This document shows positions 1 to 8,731 of a stretch of DNA of 64,000 nucleotides, piece by piece; position 1 is the stretch's first letter, and each line of letters starts with the position of its first letter. The notes under the pieces were generated by a model. That model was given only the letters and a program-made list of their open reading frames with translations, ran no database searches and was not told the DNA's origin. Origin of the DNA: Parvibaculum sp. (GTDB lineage Bacteria; Pseudomonadota; Alphaproteobacteria; Parvibaculales; Parvibaculaceae). The position numbers were made by a program, and so were the translations under genes. Location of the stretch: contig NZNS01000001.1 of the NCBI GenBank assembly GCA_002694985.1, positions 124,001 through 188,000 on the forward strand, read 5' to 3'.

Positions 1-1
1 A

Positions 2-853
2 TTACGCCCCGAGATATGGACGGCTTTCCAGAAGCGGTTCCGTATCCCGCGCATTCTCGAATTCTACGGTGCGACGGAAGGCAATGTGGGGCTGATGAAT
101 TTCGACGGTACGCCAGGCGCCATCGGGCGTATTCCCGGCTGGGCCAAGGCCAAGTTCAATGTCGAGATCGTGAAGTTCGACATCGAGAATGAGCAGCCGT
201 TGCGTGGCCCGGACGGCTTCTGCATGAGGGCCGCACCGGGTGAGGCCGGCGAGGCCATAGGCAAGATCATCGACGATCCGAAACGGCCGACGGGCCGTTT
301 CGATGGATATGCCAAGAAGGAAGAAACCGAAAAGAAGATCCTTCGCGATGTTTTCGAGAAGGGCGACGTGTGGTTTCGCACAGGCGATCTTCTGCGTCAG
401 GACAAGCTCGGTTATTTCTATTTTGTCGATCGCATTGGCGATACGTTCCGCTGGAAGGGCGAGAATGTCGCGACTTCGGAAGTCGCGGAGGCAATTTCCG
501 TTTTTCCGGGCGTCAAGGAAGCCAATGTTTATGGTGTTCATGTGCCCGGAGCAGATGGCCGCGCCGGCATGGCCTCGATCGTGGCGGAGAACGGCAAGCT
601 GGACCTCGAAAAGTTCCGTGCACAGATGCTGAAGGAATTGCCGGAATATGCCGTGCCGGTTTTCCTGCGTATCCAGCCGGAAATCGAAGTGACCGGCACC
701 TTCAAGCACCGCAAGGTGGAACTCGTGAAGGAAGGCTTCGACCCTTCGGTCATATCCGAGCCGATCTTCTTCAACTGTCCGGTGCAGAAGAAATACGTGC
801 CTGTCGACCAGCATCTCTACGGCAGGATTTGCGCGGGTGAGATCAGGCTCTAG
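2..853 (+). CDS. FATP-type long/very-long-chain acyl-CoA synthetase (5' truncated)
   Basis: C-terminal 283 residues of an ATP-dependent fatty acyl-CoA synthetase; the start lies left of the window and the frame is open from base 2. The adenylate-forming motif FYGATEGN is at visible residues 21-28. Further on come TGDLL and the FRWKGENVAT segment that marks the FATP/SLC27 (FadD6-like) branch, then GTFKHRK near the end, where the catalytic lysine is expected. The enzyme would activate imported long-chain fatty acids to acyl-CoA at the inner face of the membrane. It ends at a strong hairpin shared with the convergent monooxygenase gene. The family call is secure; the substrate chain length is inferred. 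Confidence 0.9.
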   Translation, partial: LRPEIWTAFQKRFRIPRILEFYGATEGNVGLMNFDGTPGAIGRIPGWAKAKFNVEIVKFDIENEQPLRGPDGFCMRAAPGEAGEAIGKIIDDPKRPTGRFDGYAKKEETEKKILRDVFEKGDVWFRTGDLLRQDKLGYFYFVDRIGDTFRWKGENVATSEVAEAISVFPGVKEANVYGVHVPGADGRAGMASIVAENGKLDLEKFRAQMLKELPEYAVPVFLRIQPEIEVTGTFKHRKVELVKEGFDPSVISEPIFFNCPVQKKYVPVDQHLYGRICAGEIRL

Positions 854-873
854 AGCGGCGTAGCACGGCAATA

Positions 874-903
874 AAAAGGGCGGCTCGAAGGAGCCGCCCT
901 TTT
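874..903. terminator. Bidirectional intrinsic terminator
   Basis: A perfect 13-bp inverted repeat (AAAAGGGCGGCTC, loop GAAG, then its complement) has an A-run on the left and a T-run on the right, so it can terminate both the rightward acyl-CoA synthetase and the leftward monooxygenase. Confidence 0.9.
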
Positions 904-924
904 CGTATCCGCCTGGCTGGAGAT

Positions 925-2142
925 TTACTCCGCTGCGTCGTTCTTCTTGTTCAGGCCCATCGCATCCAGAATCTCTGGCCGTATGTTCTCGGTGCCTTTC
1001 TTCTCGACATGCTGTGCAACGCGGCTGCCGACAGCCATCATGGCTTCGCCCATGAAGGTCGGACGATTGTCGCGGGCCCAGTTCAGCGAGGTTTCGCGGT
1101 TGTCGTTCGACTGCTGGAACTTCGGGAAGACATAGCGCGCCATCAGTTCGTAGGAACGCTGGGTGTTTTCCCAATTGGCCCAGTTATGGGCGAGCTGCAT
1201 GAAGCAGCCGAAACCGCCGGACTGTGCCTGCAGGCGCTCGATCTGCGCGATGGCGTCGTCGGGTGTGCCGATCACGGCCATGCCCGACGCGATCAGGGCG
1301 TCGACAGGATCGGAGCCATCGGTCGGCGCAAGCGGGAGAGCGGCTACTTCGCGGAAGTAATAGAGCCATTGCTCCAGACCGAAGCGCACATTTTCGCGGG
1401 CCTTTTCGCGTGTTTCCGCAATATGCACCGGACCGACGAGCCGCCACTGGTTGCGGTCGATGGTCTTGCCGTTGTCTTTTGCCGTGTCCTCGCAGATCGC
1501 CCAGTTGGATGAGAGGGCGTTGAAGCCGCCGGCAGAGGTTGCGCCAATCGAGAGAAGGCCGAGGCCGTGGCGGCCTGCAGCGGTCGCACCCGTGGGCGAA
1601 ACCTGGCTTGCGACGGCGATCTCGACCGAAGGCCGCGACCAGGGCGTCATCTGGAGCTGGGCGTCCTTCAGTTCGAACCAGTCGGTTTTCGCGGTGACTT
1701 TCTCGCCGCGCAACAGCGGCACGATCACGTCGAGCGCTTCGTCCATCATGTCGCGCTGCTTTGCGACCGTGATGCCCATCATGAAGGCATCGGAGGGAAG
1801 CGAGCCCGGGCCGACGCCGAGCATCACGCGGCCGCGCGTGATGTGGTCGAGCTGGTTGATGCGGTCGGCAAGCATCAGCGGGTGGTGATAGGGAAGCGAG
1901 GAGACACCCGTGCCGAGCTTGATGTTGCGTGTGCGCTCGGCCACCGTTGCGATGAAGAGTTCGGGGCTTGCAATCAGTTCGTAGCCGGCCGAATGATGCT
2001 CGCCGATCCAGGCCTCGTCATAGCCGAGCCTGTCCATGAGCTGGACGAGTTCGATATCGCGTTCGAGAGCAAGTGTCGGGTTCTCGTTCAGCGGATGAAA
2101 AGGCGCGATGAAGGCGCCAAACCGCATTTTCTGTCCTGGCAT
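925..2142 (-). CDS. LLM-class flavin-dependent (luciferase-like) monooxygenase
   Basis: 405-residue bacterial luciferase-like protein. The N-terminus (MRFGAFIAPFHPLNENPTLA from residue 6), the WIGEHH segment and LGTGVSSLPYHHPLMLADR are typical of two-component FMNH2-dependent monooxygenases, closest in my memory to the limonene-monooxygenase-like (LimB) subfamily. It would need a separate flavin reductase, and none is adjacent. The ATG is preceded by GAGGA at good spacing. A TetR gene lies just upstream on the same strand and an SDR gene diverges beyond it, which suggests a small regulated catabolic locus. The substrate cannot be read from sequence; terpenoid or alkane-type compounds are a guess. 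Confidence 0.85.
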   Translation of the reverse strand: MPGQKMRFGAFIAPFHPLNENPTLALERDIELVQLMDRLGYDEAWIGEHHSAGYELIASPELFIATVAERTRNIKLGTGVSSLPYHHPLMLADRINQLDHITRGRVMLGVGPGSLPSDAFMMGITVAKQRDMMDEALDVIVPLLRGEKVTAKTDWFELKDAQLQMTPWSRPSVEIAVASQVSPTGATAAGRHGLGLLSIGATSAGGFNALSSNWAICEDTAKDNGKTIDRNQWRLVGPVHIAETREKARENVRFGLEQWLYYFREVAALPLAPTDGSDPVDALIASGMAVIGTPDDAIAQIERLQAQSGGFGCFMQLAHNWANWENTQRSYELMARYVFPKFQQSNDNRETSLNWARDNRPTFMGEAMMAVGSRVAQHVEKKGTENIRPEILDAMGLNKKNDAAE

Positions 2143-2226
2143 GGTGTGTTTCCTCGGTTATGACTTATTTGGTGTGGTTTCTTTGCGCCCCATCGGAATG
2201 CCGATAAGGGCATTGTTGTGTGCGGC

Positions 2227-2877
2227 TCACGCCTTCTTTTTGAGGCCGTTAAGCTGAAATTCGAGAAGTCCGCGATTGATGTCGTCCGCGTCCGATTCAG
2301 GGTTTTGCAGCCACCAGGCGGTGAAGGCGCTCCAGGCTGCAACAAGTGCGACGGCAGCCACTTCCGGCTGGCAATAGGTCGCGAACTCGCCGCGTTCCTG
2401 TCCGCGCCTAACGATGCGCGTCACAAGACCGAGTACGCTTTCGTTCGCTGCGGCGGCCTTGCTGACGAGCGCGGGCTGATCAAGGAAGTCGCGCAGCATC
2501 TTGTGCATGACCGGCGCGTTCAGCTCCCATGCTTCGCGCAGGACGGAAACGAGAAGCAGCAGTTCCTCCTCGGCGCTTCCCGTGTGGCCCGACAGCCGCT
2601 GGGCCAGCGAATGCATTATTTCTTCATTGAAGGCGGTAATAAGGGCGGATTTTCCGGCGAAATGAAGGAAGAAAGTCGCCTTGGCGATCCCCGCAGCCGA
2701 ACAGATATCTTCAATGGTGACATTGTCGTAGTCGCTGTCGGCGAAGAGCCGCATCGCGGAGCGGTAGATCTGCTGGCGCGTACGCTCTTTCTTGCCCGCA
2801 CGACGTGGAGCGTTTTCGGCCTTGGGGGCCGTCTTCGATTTCAGAAGCTTCGTCATGCTTTGGCCGTCTCCTTGCAA
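2227..2877 (-). CDS. TetR/AcrR family transcriptional regulator
   Basis: 216 residues. A basic N-terminus is followed by a classic TetR helix-turn-helix at roughly residues 27-72 (RSAMRLFADSDYDNVTIEDI, then SAAGIAKATFFLHFAGKSAL). The all-helical C-terminal domain should bind an inducer. It lies upstream of and co-directional with the monooxygenase, and divergent from the SDR gene at 3015, so the 137-bp gap between it and the SDR gene is the probable operator region. The ligand may be an acyl-CoA or the monooxygenase substrate, by analogy only. Confidence 0.88.
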   Translation of the reverse strand: MQGDGQSMTKLLKSKTAPKAENAPRRAGKKERTRQQIYRSAMRLFADSDYDNVTIEDICSAAGIAKATFFLHFAGKSALITAFNEEIMHSLAQRLSGHTGSAEEELLLLVSVLREAWELNAPVMHKMLRDFLDQPALVSKAAAANESVLGLVTRIVRRGQERGEFATYCQPEVAAVALVAAWSAFTAWWLQNPESDADDINRGLLEFQLNGLKKKA

Positions 2878-3014
2878 CGAAACTAGACCTTGGTATATTT
2901 TTTAACAAGCCCGCATTTTCTGCGGGGGCCGGGATGAGGGTGGGGCGTTGCGGGACTAGGGCTCATACCCTAAGACTCTGGGTACAAATCATAAGAAGAT
3001 TCCGGGAGAAAATC

Positions 3015-3821
3015 ATGGGACGGGTAGATGGCAAGGTCGCGCTGGTTACGGGCGCGGCAAGCGGTATCGGGCGGGGCGCGGCGGTCGCACTCGCGGCGGA
3101 GGGCGCCAAGGTCGTCGTCACCGACGTCGATGAGGCGGGCCTCAAGGAAACGGTCGATATCATCGTGAAGGCGGGCGGCACCGCGAGCGCCCATACGCAA
3201 GACGTGACCAGCGAAGAGCGCTGGAAGGAAATCGTTGCCGCCACAAAGGACGAGTTCGGTGCGCTCCACATTCTCGTCAACAATGCGGGTATCGGCATCG
3301 GCACCTCCATCTTCGAGATGAGCTATGAAGACTGGCAGCGCCAGCAGAGGATCAATGTCGATGGCGTTTTCTTTGGCGTGAAACACGGCATTCCGCTCAT
3401 GGCGGCGTCGGGCGGAGGCTCCGTCATCAATCTTTCATCGATCGCAGGCCTCCAGGGCGCGCCGGGTCTTGCCGGCTATTGCGCGACGAAGGGCGCTGTC
3501 CGTCTCTTCTCCAAGGCTGTGGCGCTTGAATGCGCGCAGGCGCAGATGAATGTCCGCGTGAACTCCGTTCACCCCGGCATCATCGATACGGCGATCTGGC
3601 AGAAGATCCCGCAGGGCGGCACCAGTGCGCTCAGCTCCAACATCATTCAGCCCGGGGCGAACACGATCGACGCGCACGCCATTGCAACGGCTGGTGCACC
3701 GCTTGGCTATGCCGGTATTCCCGCCGACATTGCAGCGGGTATCGTTTTCCTTGCATCGGATGAGTCGCGTTACATAACGGGTTCGGAACTCGTCATCGAT
3801 GGTGGCATGACGGCCCGCTAA
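3015..3821 (+). CDS. Short-chain dehydrogenase/reductase (classical SDR)
   Basis: 268 residues from the ATG at 3015, which has GGGAGAAA upstream; a longer in-frame reading exists but runs into the divergent TetR gene. The cofactor motif TGAASGIG is at 12-19, NNAG at 89-92, catalytic serine at 141-142 and YxxxK at 155-159 (YCATK), followed by the C-terminal VIDGGMTAR seen in 3-alpha/20-beta-hydroxysteroid or cyclohexanol-type dehydrogenases. It oxidises or reduces an alcohol/ketone with NAD(P)H; the true substrate is unknown. It is convergent with the glycosidase gene, with only 5 nt between stop codons. Confidence 0.88.
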   Translation: MGRVDGKVALVTGAASGIGRGAAVALAAEGAKVVVTDVDEAGLKETVDIIVKAGGTASAHTQDVTSEERWKEIVAATKDEFGALHILVNNAGIGIGTSIFEMSYEDWQRQQRINVDGVFFGVKHGIPLMAASGGGSVINLSSIAGLQGAPGLAGYCATKGAVRLFSKAVALECAQAQMNVRVNSVHPGIIDTAIWQKIPQGGTSALSSNIIQPGANTIDAHAIATAGAPLGYAGIPADIAAGIVFLASDESRYITGSELVIDGGMTAR

Positions 3822-3826
3822 GGCGT

Positions 3827-4891
3827 TTATTGCGTCTGGACGATTTCGTTCGTGATGCGCCAATGGCCGTCGAGCCACTGGACGATTTCGCGGGCACAAG
3901 GATGATCGACGGCGGCGTAGCGATTTCGCAGCGCCGCCGTTTCCTTGTCCGTCATGCCGTCGAGCCCCTTGTCCTGCAGAAGTGGCAGGTCGTCTGCAAG
4001 CATTCGCGCAAGTTCGGAGCCGCACACCGTTTCCGCAGCCGTGAAAAAGGCTGCCTCGGGGTCGTATTCACCGCCGCCATAGACCTCTTCCAGCGTCAGC
4101 ATCGGAATGCGGCTGAGCCAGGGCTGCGAGGCGGGGTTTACGCCATGCGCGGAGATATGCTCGCCCGCTCCTCCCGGGCGCCCCTCGAAAGCACGCAGAT
4201 GCAGGAAGGACGACATGCGCTGGCCGTCATTCACCGGGTAATTGTCCCAGATGAACGGACGCCGCTTCAGCGTTTCGGTTACGCGCGCCAAATGGTCGGC
4301 GGGCATTTCCTTCGAGCAGACTTTCGGTCCTGTCCAGAATATTTCGATTGCGGGATCGAGCCGCGCCCCAAGCGTGTCGAGATAGCCTTCGGGTCTCTCG
4401 CCGAAAACGCGGTCGAGAATCGGATCGTCCGTATAATAGCTCGGACAGATGATGAGCCGCCCTGCCTTCGTGCGCTCCGCCGCGCATTCGATGATCTCGA
4501 TCTGTTTCTCCGCAAGCCCCGGCAGATCGCCGCGCATGTCGTCGAAGAGGATTGCCAGATCGTCGATTCCCATTTCGTCCAGCCATGCGAGCTTTTGCGC
4601 CAGTGCCTCTCGCGCCGCATCGTCGAAATCGAGGTAAAGCTCATAAGGGCTCAGCCCCACGCCGAAGCGCACACCTTCCGCCCGGCAGTGGGCGGCAAGA
4701 CCTGAAAGCCGTTCGGCTTCGTCTTGCGGATGCGGCTCGCTCCAGCGGCGGCGCAAAAACGTGTCGGCCTTTGGCGCATAGAGGTAGAAGCGATAGCCAT
4801 GCGGTGCGAGCGCACTCACATGGGCGGCGCGCGCTTCCCAGTCCCAGGGACGTCCGTAGAATCCTTCGATAGTGCCAAGCTCGGGAATCAT
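3827..4891 (-). CDS. GH84 beta-N-acetylglucosaminidase (O-GlcNAcase-like)
   Basis: 354 residues, essentially a single GH84 TIM barrel. Family signatures are visible in order: TIEGFYGRPW (7-16), YAPKAD, the catalytic Asp pair in ILFDDM (D117-D118) for substrate-assisted catalysis, and WDNYPVND (215-222). There is no signal peptide and no carbohydrate-binding or stalk domain, so a cytoplasmic enzyme is predicted, unlike the large secreted clostridial hyaluronidases. GH84 enzymes remove beta-N-acetylglucosamine from proteins or glycans. The neighbouring genes give no sugar context. Family assignment is strong; the biological substrate is open. Confidence 0.88.
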   Translation of the reverse strand: MIPELGTIEGFYGRPWDWEARAAHVSALAPHGYRFYLYAPKADTFLRRRWSEPHPQDEAERLSGLAAHCRAEGVRFGVGLSPYELYLDFDDAAREALAQKLAWLDEMGIDDLAILFDDMRGDLPGLAEKQIEIIECAAERTKAGRLIICPSYYTDDPILDRVFGERPEGYLDTLGARLDPAIEIFWTGPKVCSKEMPADHLARVTETLKRRPFIWDNYPVNDGQRMSSFLHLRAFEGRPGGAGEHISAHGVNPASQPWLSRIPMLTLEEVYGGGEYDPEAAFFTAAETVCGSELARMLADDLPLLQDKGLDGMTDKETAALRNRYAAVDHPCAREIVQWLDGHWRITNEIVQTQ

Positions 4892-5146
4892 GCGTCCGAG
4901 ACTATCATGACTTCATGACGAGGAAGCCGGCAACGATCACGGATGCGTGACGTTCCGCCTTGCGACGGGAGCGGCCCGATTACCTTGCATCAGCCGCGAA
5001 GGCGGCCCTGCCGTTTCGTGAGTTCCGCCATCTGGCCGAAGATCGTGCGGTCCTTTCGTGTGCTGAAACCGGCTCGACCCCAGACCCATGACATCTTCCG
5101 CTTTCAATCCGGTTCTTAGGGCAGAGGACGGATACAGGCTTCCTCT

Positions 5147-5713
5147 TCAGCCGCTCTCTTTCATGCTCTGCCTGATTTCGTCGAGGCCGCTTGTCGCAAT
5201 GTCCGTTTCCTCGAGGTCGATCTCGAAGGTTTCGAGATAGCGGCAGACGAGCAGATAGACGCCGATAATGATGACGAGCTCCTGCATGCCTGCATCGCCC
5301 AGATGCGCATGTGCAGCGGCGAAAAGCTTTCCGTCGGCCTTTACGTTCGCCACCTGGTCATCGGTAAAGGCGAGGGCGGCGTTCTCCGCTTCGCTGAAGA
5401 GGGGTGAGGGAAGCGCGCCTTCCGCCGCTTCGATCCGCTCTGCGCTCATGCCGAGCATTCGCGAGACACGCCGGTGCTGATGCTGTTCGTAATGCGAGGC
5501 GCAAAGGTGCCCGACACGCAGGATCACAAGCTCCCGCAGTTCCGCATCGAGCAGGCCCTCGTTCAGATAGGCGTTGATAAGCGTCATGAAGGGTACGAAG
5601 GACGGCCCGCTTCCGGCCAGCATGCGGAAGATGTTGAGCTGCGGCAGGTCCTGCAGTAGTTCGTGGTTTGCCTTCGGCAGCGTTGCCGGATCAGGATAGG
5701 GAATACGCGCCAT
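5147..5713 (-). CDS. Carboxymuconolactone decarboxylase/AhpD-like family protein (Cys present)
   Basis: 188-residue all-helical AhpD-like protein. The active-site helix reads HLCASHYEQHQH with Cys71, His74 and His78. Only one cysteine is present at the usual CxxC position, as in many gamma-carboxymuconolactone-decarboxylase-like proteins, so a two-thiol peroxidase role is unlikely. It is the second gene of a tandem pair with the gene at 5719 (5-nt gap). Both begin MARIPY.DPA and share LNIFRML at 27-32. Its role is unknown; such proteins often sit in aromatic or xenobiotic catabolic clusters. Confidence 0.8.
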   Translation of the reverse strand: MARIPYPDPATLPKANHELLQDLPQLNIFRMLAGSGPSFVPFMTLINAYLNEGLLDAELRELVILRVGHLCASHYEQHQHRRVSRMLGMSAERIEAAEGALPSPLFSEAENAALAFTDDQVANVKADGKLFAAAHAHLGDAGMQELVIIIGVYLLVCRYLETFEIDLEETDIATSGLDEIRQSMKESG

Positions 5714-5718
5714 TCCGG

Positions 5719-6270
5719 TCAGCCCTCAACGCCGGGCAGCTTCAGGCCCGATTTGTGGCCCGGCTCCTCGATATCGACATCGAAGGTCTCAAGGAAATTG
5801 GAGACCAGTGAATAGAAGCCGATAGCGATGACGAGTTCCTGGAGCTGCTTGTAGCCAAGCTTTTCGACCAGCGGATTGAAGGTTGCGTCGGAAGCGCGCG
5901 TATTCTTCACCACATCGTCGGTGAAGCGCATCACCTCGCGCTGCGTTTCGTCGAAGATCTTTGCCTCCGGCCCTTCATGGATCGCCTTGATGAGCTCGTC
6001 GGACATGCCGAGCTTCCGGGAGATCGCCTCGTGCTGGTAAACCTCGTAGGAGGAGCCGCGCAGTATGCCTGTCCGTACGATGGCGATTTCGCGCAGCACC
6101 GGGTCGAGTTCCCCGTGGATCAGGATTGCGTTTCCGAGCTTGATGAAGCCGTCGAGCATGTCGCCTGAATGGCCGAGCATCCTGAAGATGTTGAGGTTCG
6201 GCAGCTTCTCATAGACCTTCGCGGCGCGTCCTGTTGCCTGGGCGGGGTCGAAATAGGGGATGCGGGCCAT
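5719..6270 (-). CDS. Carboxymuconolactone decarboxylase-like family protein (active-site Cys lost)
   Basis: 183 residues, paralogous to the adjacent gene at 5147. The helix that carries the cysteine in its neighbour reads LRGSSYEVYQH here, so Cys71 aligns with Arg71 and His74 with Ser74, while YE and the distal QH remain. It is the first gene of the two-gene unit. The pair may form a hetero-oligomer, or this member may be a non-thiol or structural homologue; both ideas are inferred. The ATG is preceded by GGAAGGAAC, a usable ribosome-binding site. Confidence 0.78.
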   Translation of the reverse strand: MARIPYFDPAQATGRAAKVYEKLPNLNIFRMLGHSGDMLDGFIKLGNAILIHGELDPVLREIAIVRTGILRGSSYEVYQHEAISRKLGMSDELIKAIHEGPEAKIFDETQREVMRFTDDVVKNTRASDATFNPLVEKLGYKQLQELVIAIGFYSLVSNFLETFDVDIEEPGHKSGLKLPGVEG

Positions 6271-6511
6271 GCTCGCTTGTTCCTTCCCTGAACAGTGTTT
6301 TCTTTGCCGGACAGTCTAACCCGCGTCGGCGCTGCGTCCAGCCGCATCGCTCACCATATCGTGTGCGTGCGCGTCCCGGCTTTGCTTGCCCCGCCTGAAG
6401 GGGCAGTTACACTGACGCGCAACGAAGCCCGCATGATCAACTGACGGGCACACAAAATTCAGGATCGAAAAACCTGTGCCAGCGGATGTGATTGTGATTT
6501 GAGGTGTTGCC

Positions 6512-7054
6512 ATGATCCGTCCCCGCGATGTTCTCGATTTCTGGTTCGCTGCCGGACCTGAAAAATGGTTCAAGAAGAGCGACGATTTCGACGCCGAAAT
6601 CCGCCGCCGCTTCGGCGAGACGCATGCGCAGGCCGCTGCGGGCAAGCTCGATGGCTGGGCGGCGGATGCGCAAGGCTCGCTCGCGCTCATCCTCGTGCTT
6701 GACCAGTTCTCCCGCAATCTCTGGCGCAACGATCATCGCGCCTTCGCGCAGGATGCGAAGGCGCTCGCGCTTGCCGATGACGCCGTGCGCCGCCGCTTCG
6801 ATGTCGAGACGCCGCTTACCGCGCGCAAATGGTTCTACATGCCTTACATGCATGCCGAAGACCTCGCCGCACAGGAGCGCGGCATTGTCTATTTCGCGCA
6901 GCGCCTCGAAGATCCCGAAACGATGAAATTCGCCGTCGAGCACCGCGACATCATCCGCCGCTTCGGCCGCTTCCCCCATCGCAATGCGGTTCTGGGGCGC
7001 GAGACGACGCCGGAGGAACAGAGCTTCCTCGATGAAGGAGGTTTCGCAGGTTGA
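6512..7054 (+). CDS. DUF924 family protein
   Basis: 180 residues matching the DUF924 family by its start (RPRDVLDFWFAAGPEKWFKK), the central LVLDQFSRNLWRND, the KWFYMPYMHAED segment and the ending HRDIIRRFGRFPHRNAVLGR. The fold is thought to be TPR-like and all-alpha; the biochemical function is unknown. No operon partner: it is flanked by 240-nt gaps on both sides. Confidence 0.85.
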   Translation: MIRPRDVLDFWFAAGPEKWFKKSDDFDAEIRRRFGETHAQAAAGKLDGWAADAQGSLALILVLDQFSRNLWRNDHRAFAQDAKALALADDAVRRRFDVETPLTARKWFYMPYMHAEDLAAQERGIVYFAQRLEDPETMKFAVEHRDIIRRFGRFPHRNAVLGRETTPEEQSFLDEGGFAG

Positions 7055-7289
7055 TTTCTTCCGACGGTTCTCTTTCCGAACTGACAAAATGCCCTGCCTG
7101 CATAGCTGAAGCGGGGGGATGGCGGCAAAAACGGCCGCATTCTGCTCTTTTCGTTCCGGCAAAGCTTGCCGGTCCCTCCGGCGCGGGCAGGTCGGTTTTC
7201 TCTTAAGTTATTGATTTTATTTGCATCATCTCTCTGGTCCGGCGGTTGCAATCCGGTTGGCAAACAAGTTCAACCGGAGACCCCGCGAC

Positions 7290-7496
7290 ATGATCACCGA
7301 TCACGAAATCAACCTCCTCGCCGCTTATATGGTCGACACGCATGGCCGCAAGGCGCTTTCCTATGCCGATACGGCGGTTTGCGAGCTTGAGCAGATCGGC
7401 GAGAAAATGCGCGCCGACGCCTGGCGCATGCTCCGGATTGTGGTCGAGGACATGGTCGAAGGCCGCCGCAGCCGCGAGGGCGAGGTTCTTCACTAG
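7290..7496 (+). CDS. Small conserved-looking hypothetical protein (68 aa)
   Basis: 68 residues starting at the ATG at 7290, which has CCGGAGA just upstream. The product is soluble, predominantly helical and charged (MITDHEINLLAAYMVDTHGR, ending in a Glu/Arg-rich helix). I do not recognise a family. Good codon usage and a ribosome-binding site support it being real. It stands alone between DUF924 and the esterase gene. Confidence 0.6.
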   Translation: MITDHEINLLAAYMVDTHGRKALSYADTAVCELEQIGEKMRADAWRMLRIVVEDMVEGRRSREGEVLH

Positions 7497-7611
7497 AGCC
7501 TTCTTCCGGGCCTTTCTCCGGCCACCCTGCTAATTTGCCGCTTGGCGCGTCCGCTTCCTGGCGGATAAAAGGGGCCTACACAACAAAAACAAGGCGCGGA
7601 GGACCACCGAC

Positions 7612-8553
7612 ATGTCACTCGATCCACAGGCGAAGGCGCTACTCGATCAGCTTGGCGCCGATCCCGATGCGCCTCGTCTCATCGATCTGCCGCCCGAAGG
7701 CGGACGCGAAATGTATCGCGCGATGGCGAGCATGCTCGATTTGCAGGGCGTGCCCATCGGCAAGACCGAAGACCGCACGATCCCCGGCCCGGCGGGCGAT
7801 ATTCCCGTTCGCCTCTATACGCCGGTCGCGGCCGGCGGCACCTGCCCCGCGCTCGTCTATTATCATGGCGGTGGCTGGGTCATCGGTGACCTTGAAACCC
7901 ACGACGCGCTTTGCCGTACGCTCGCCAACGAGGCGGGCTGCAAGGTGATCGCCGTCGATTATCGCCGCGCGCCGGAGCATCCTTTTCCCGCCGCCTTCGA
8001 CGATGCCTATGCGGCGGTGAAGTGGGTCGAAGCGGACGCCTCTGAAATCGGTATCGACCCGAACCGCATCGCTGTTGCGGGCGACAGCGCCGGCGGCAAT
8101 CTCGCCGCAGCTGTCTGCCTCAAGGCGAAGGCGGAGAAGACGCCCGAAATCGCATTCCAGCTTCTGATCTATCCGGTCACCGATGCGCCGCGCGGTACGC
8201 AGTCCTACAAGGATTTCGCGGAAGGTCATTTCCTTGAGGCCGAGGGCATGGACTGGTTCTGGAACCATTATGTGCTCGCGGCCGGTGCGGATCCCTCGAA
8301 CCCCTATGCCGCGCCGCTTCGTGCTGCTTCGCATGCCGGTCTTCCGCCGGCCTATGTCGTCACCGCCGGAAACGATGTGCTGCGCGACGAGGGCAAGGCC
8401 TATGCCGAAGCTCTCAAGAAGGCGGGTGTCGATGTCGAATATGTGAACTATGAAGGCATGATCCACGGCTTCTTCAATTTGCAGGGCGCGCTTGATGTGT
8501 CGCGCGATGCGGTGAAAGCGGCGGCGAAGGCGCTCAAGGAAGCGCTCGCCTAG
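7612..8553 (+). CDS. HSL-type alpha/beta hydrolase (esterase/lipase, family IV)
   Basis: 313 residues. The oxyanion motif HGGG is at 85-88 and the nucleophile elbow GDSAGG at 157-162, making Ser159 the catalytic serine. A downstream aspartate in TAGNDVLRDEG and histidine in MIHGFFNL complete the triad. This is the hormone-sensitive-lipase-like branch, which hydrolyses short to medium acyl esters in the cytoplasm. A strong terminator follows it, so it is probably monocistronic. The physiological ester is unknown. Confidence 0.9.
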   Translation: MSLDPQAKALLDQLGADPDAPRLIDLPPEGGREMYRAMASMLDLQGVPIGKTEDRTIPGPAGDIPVRLYTPVAAGGTCPALVYYHGGGWVIGDLETHDALCRTLANEAGCKVIAVDYRRAPEHPFPAAFDDAYAAVKWVEADASEIGIDPNRIAVAGDSAGGNLAAAVCLKAKAEKTPEIAFQLLIYPVTDAPRGTQSYKDFAEGHFLEAEGMDWFWNHYVLAAGADPSNPYAAPLRAASHAGLPPAYVVTAGNDVLRDEGKAYAEALKKAGVDVEYVNYEGMIHGFFNLQGALDVSRDAVKAAAKALKEALA

Positions 8554-8576
8554 GCTCCTCGACCAGGACAGCAAGG

Positions 8577-8602
8577 AAGGCGGCACTCGCCGCCTTTCTT
8601 TT
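8577..8602 (+). terminator. Intrinsic terminator of the esterase gene
   Basis: An 8-bp perfect stem AAGGCGGC/GCCGCCTT with loop ACTC is followed by TCTTTT, 24 nt past the stop codon. Confidence 0.85.
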
Positions 8603-8731
8603 GCGTCCTCGTCATCCGTCCGTCTTCCTTTTCTTGACCCTCGCTCAGAAATACGGGCGTGAATGGAATGCGGTACAAGCATAGGATATATGACGGGGAA
8701 GCCCTTAAAGGACTATTTCGTGGAGAAAGAC

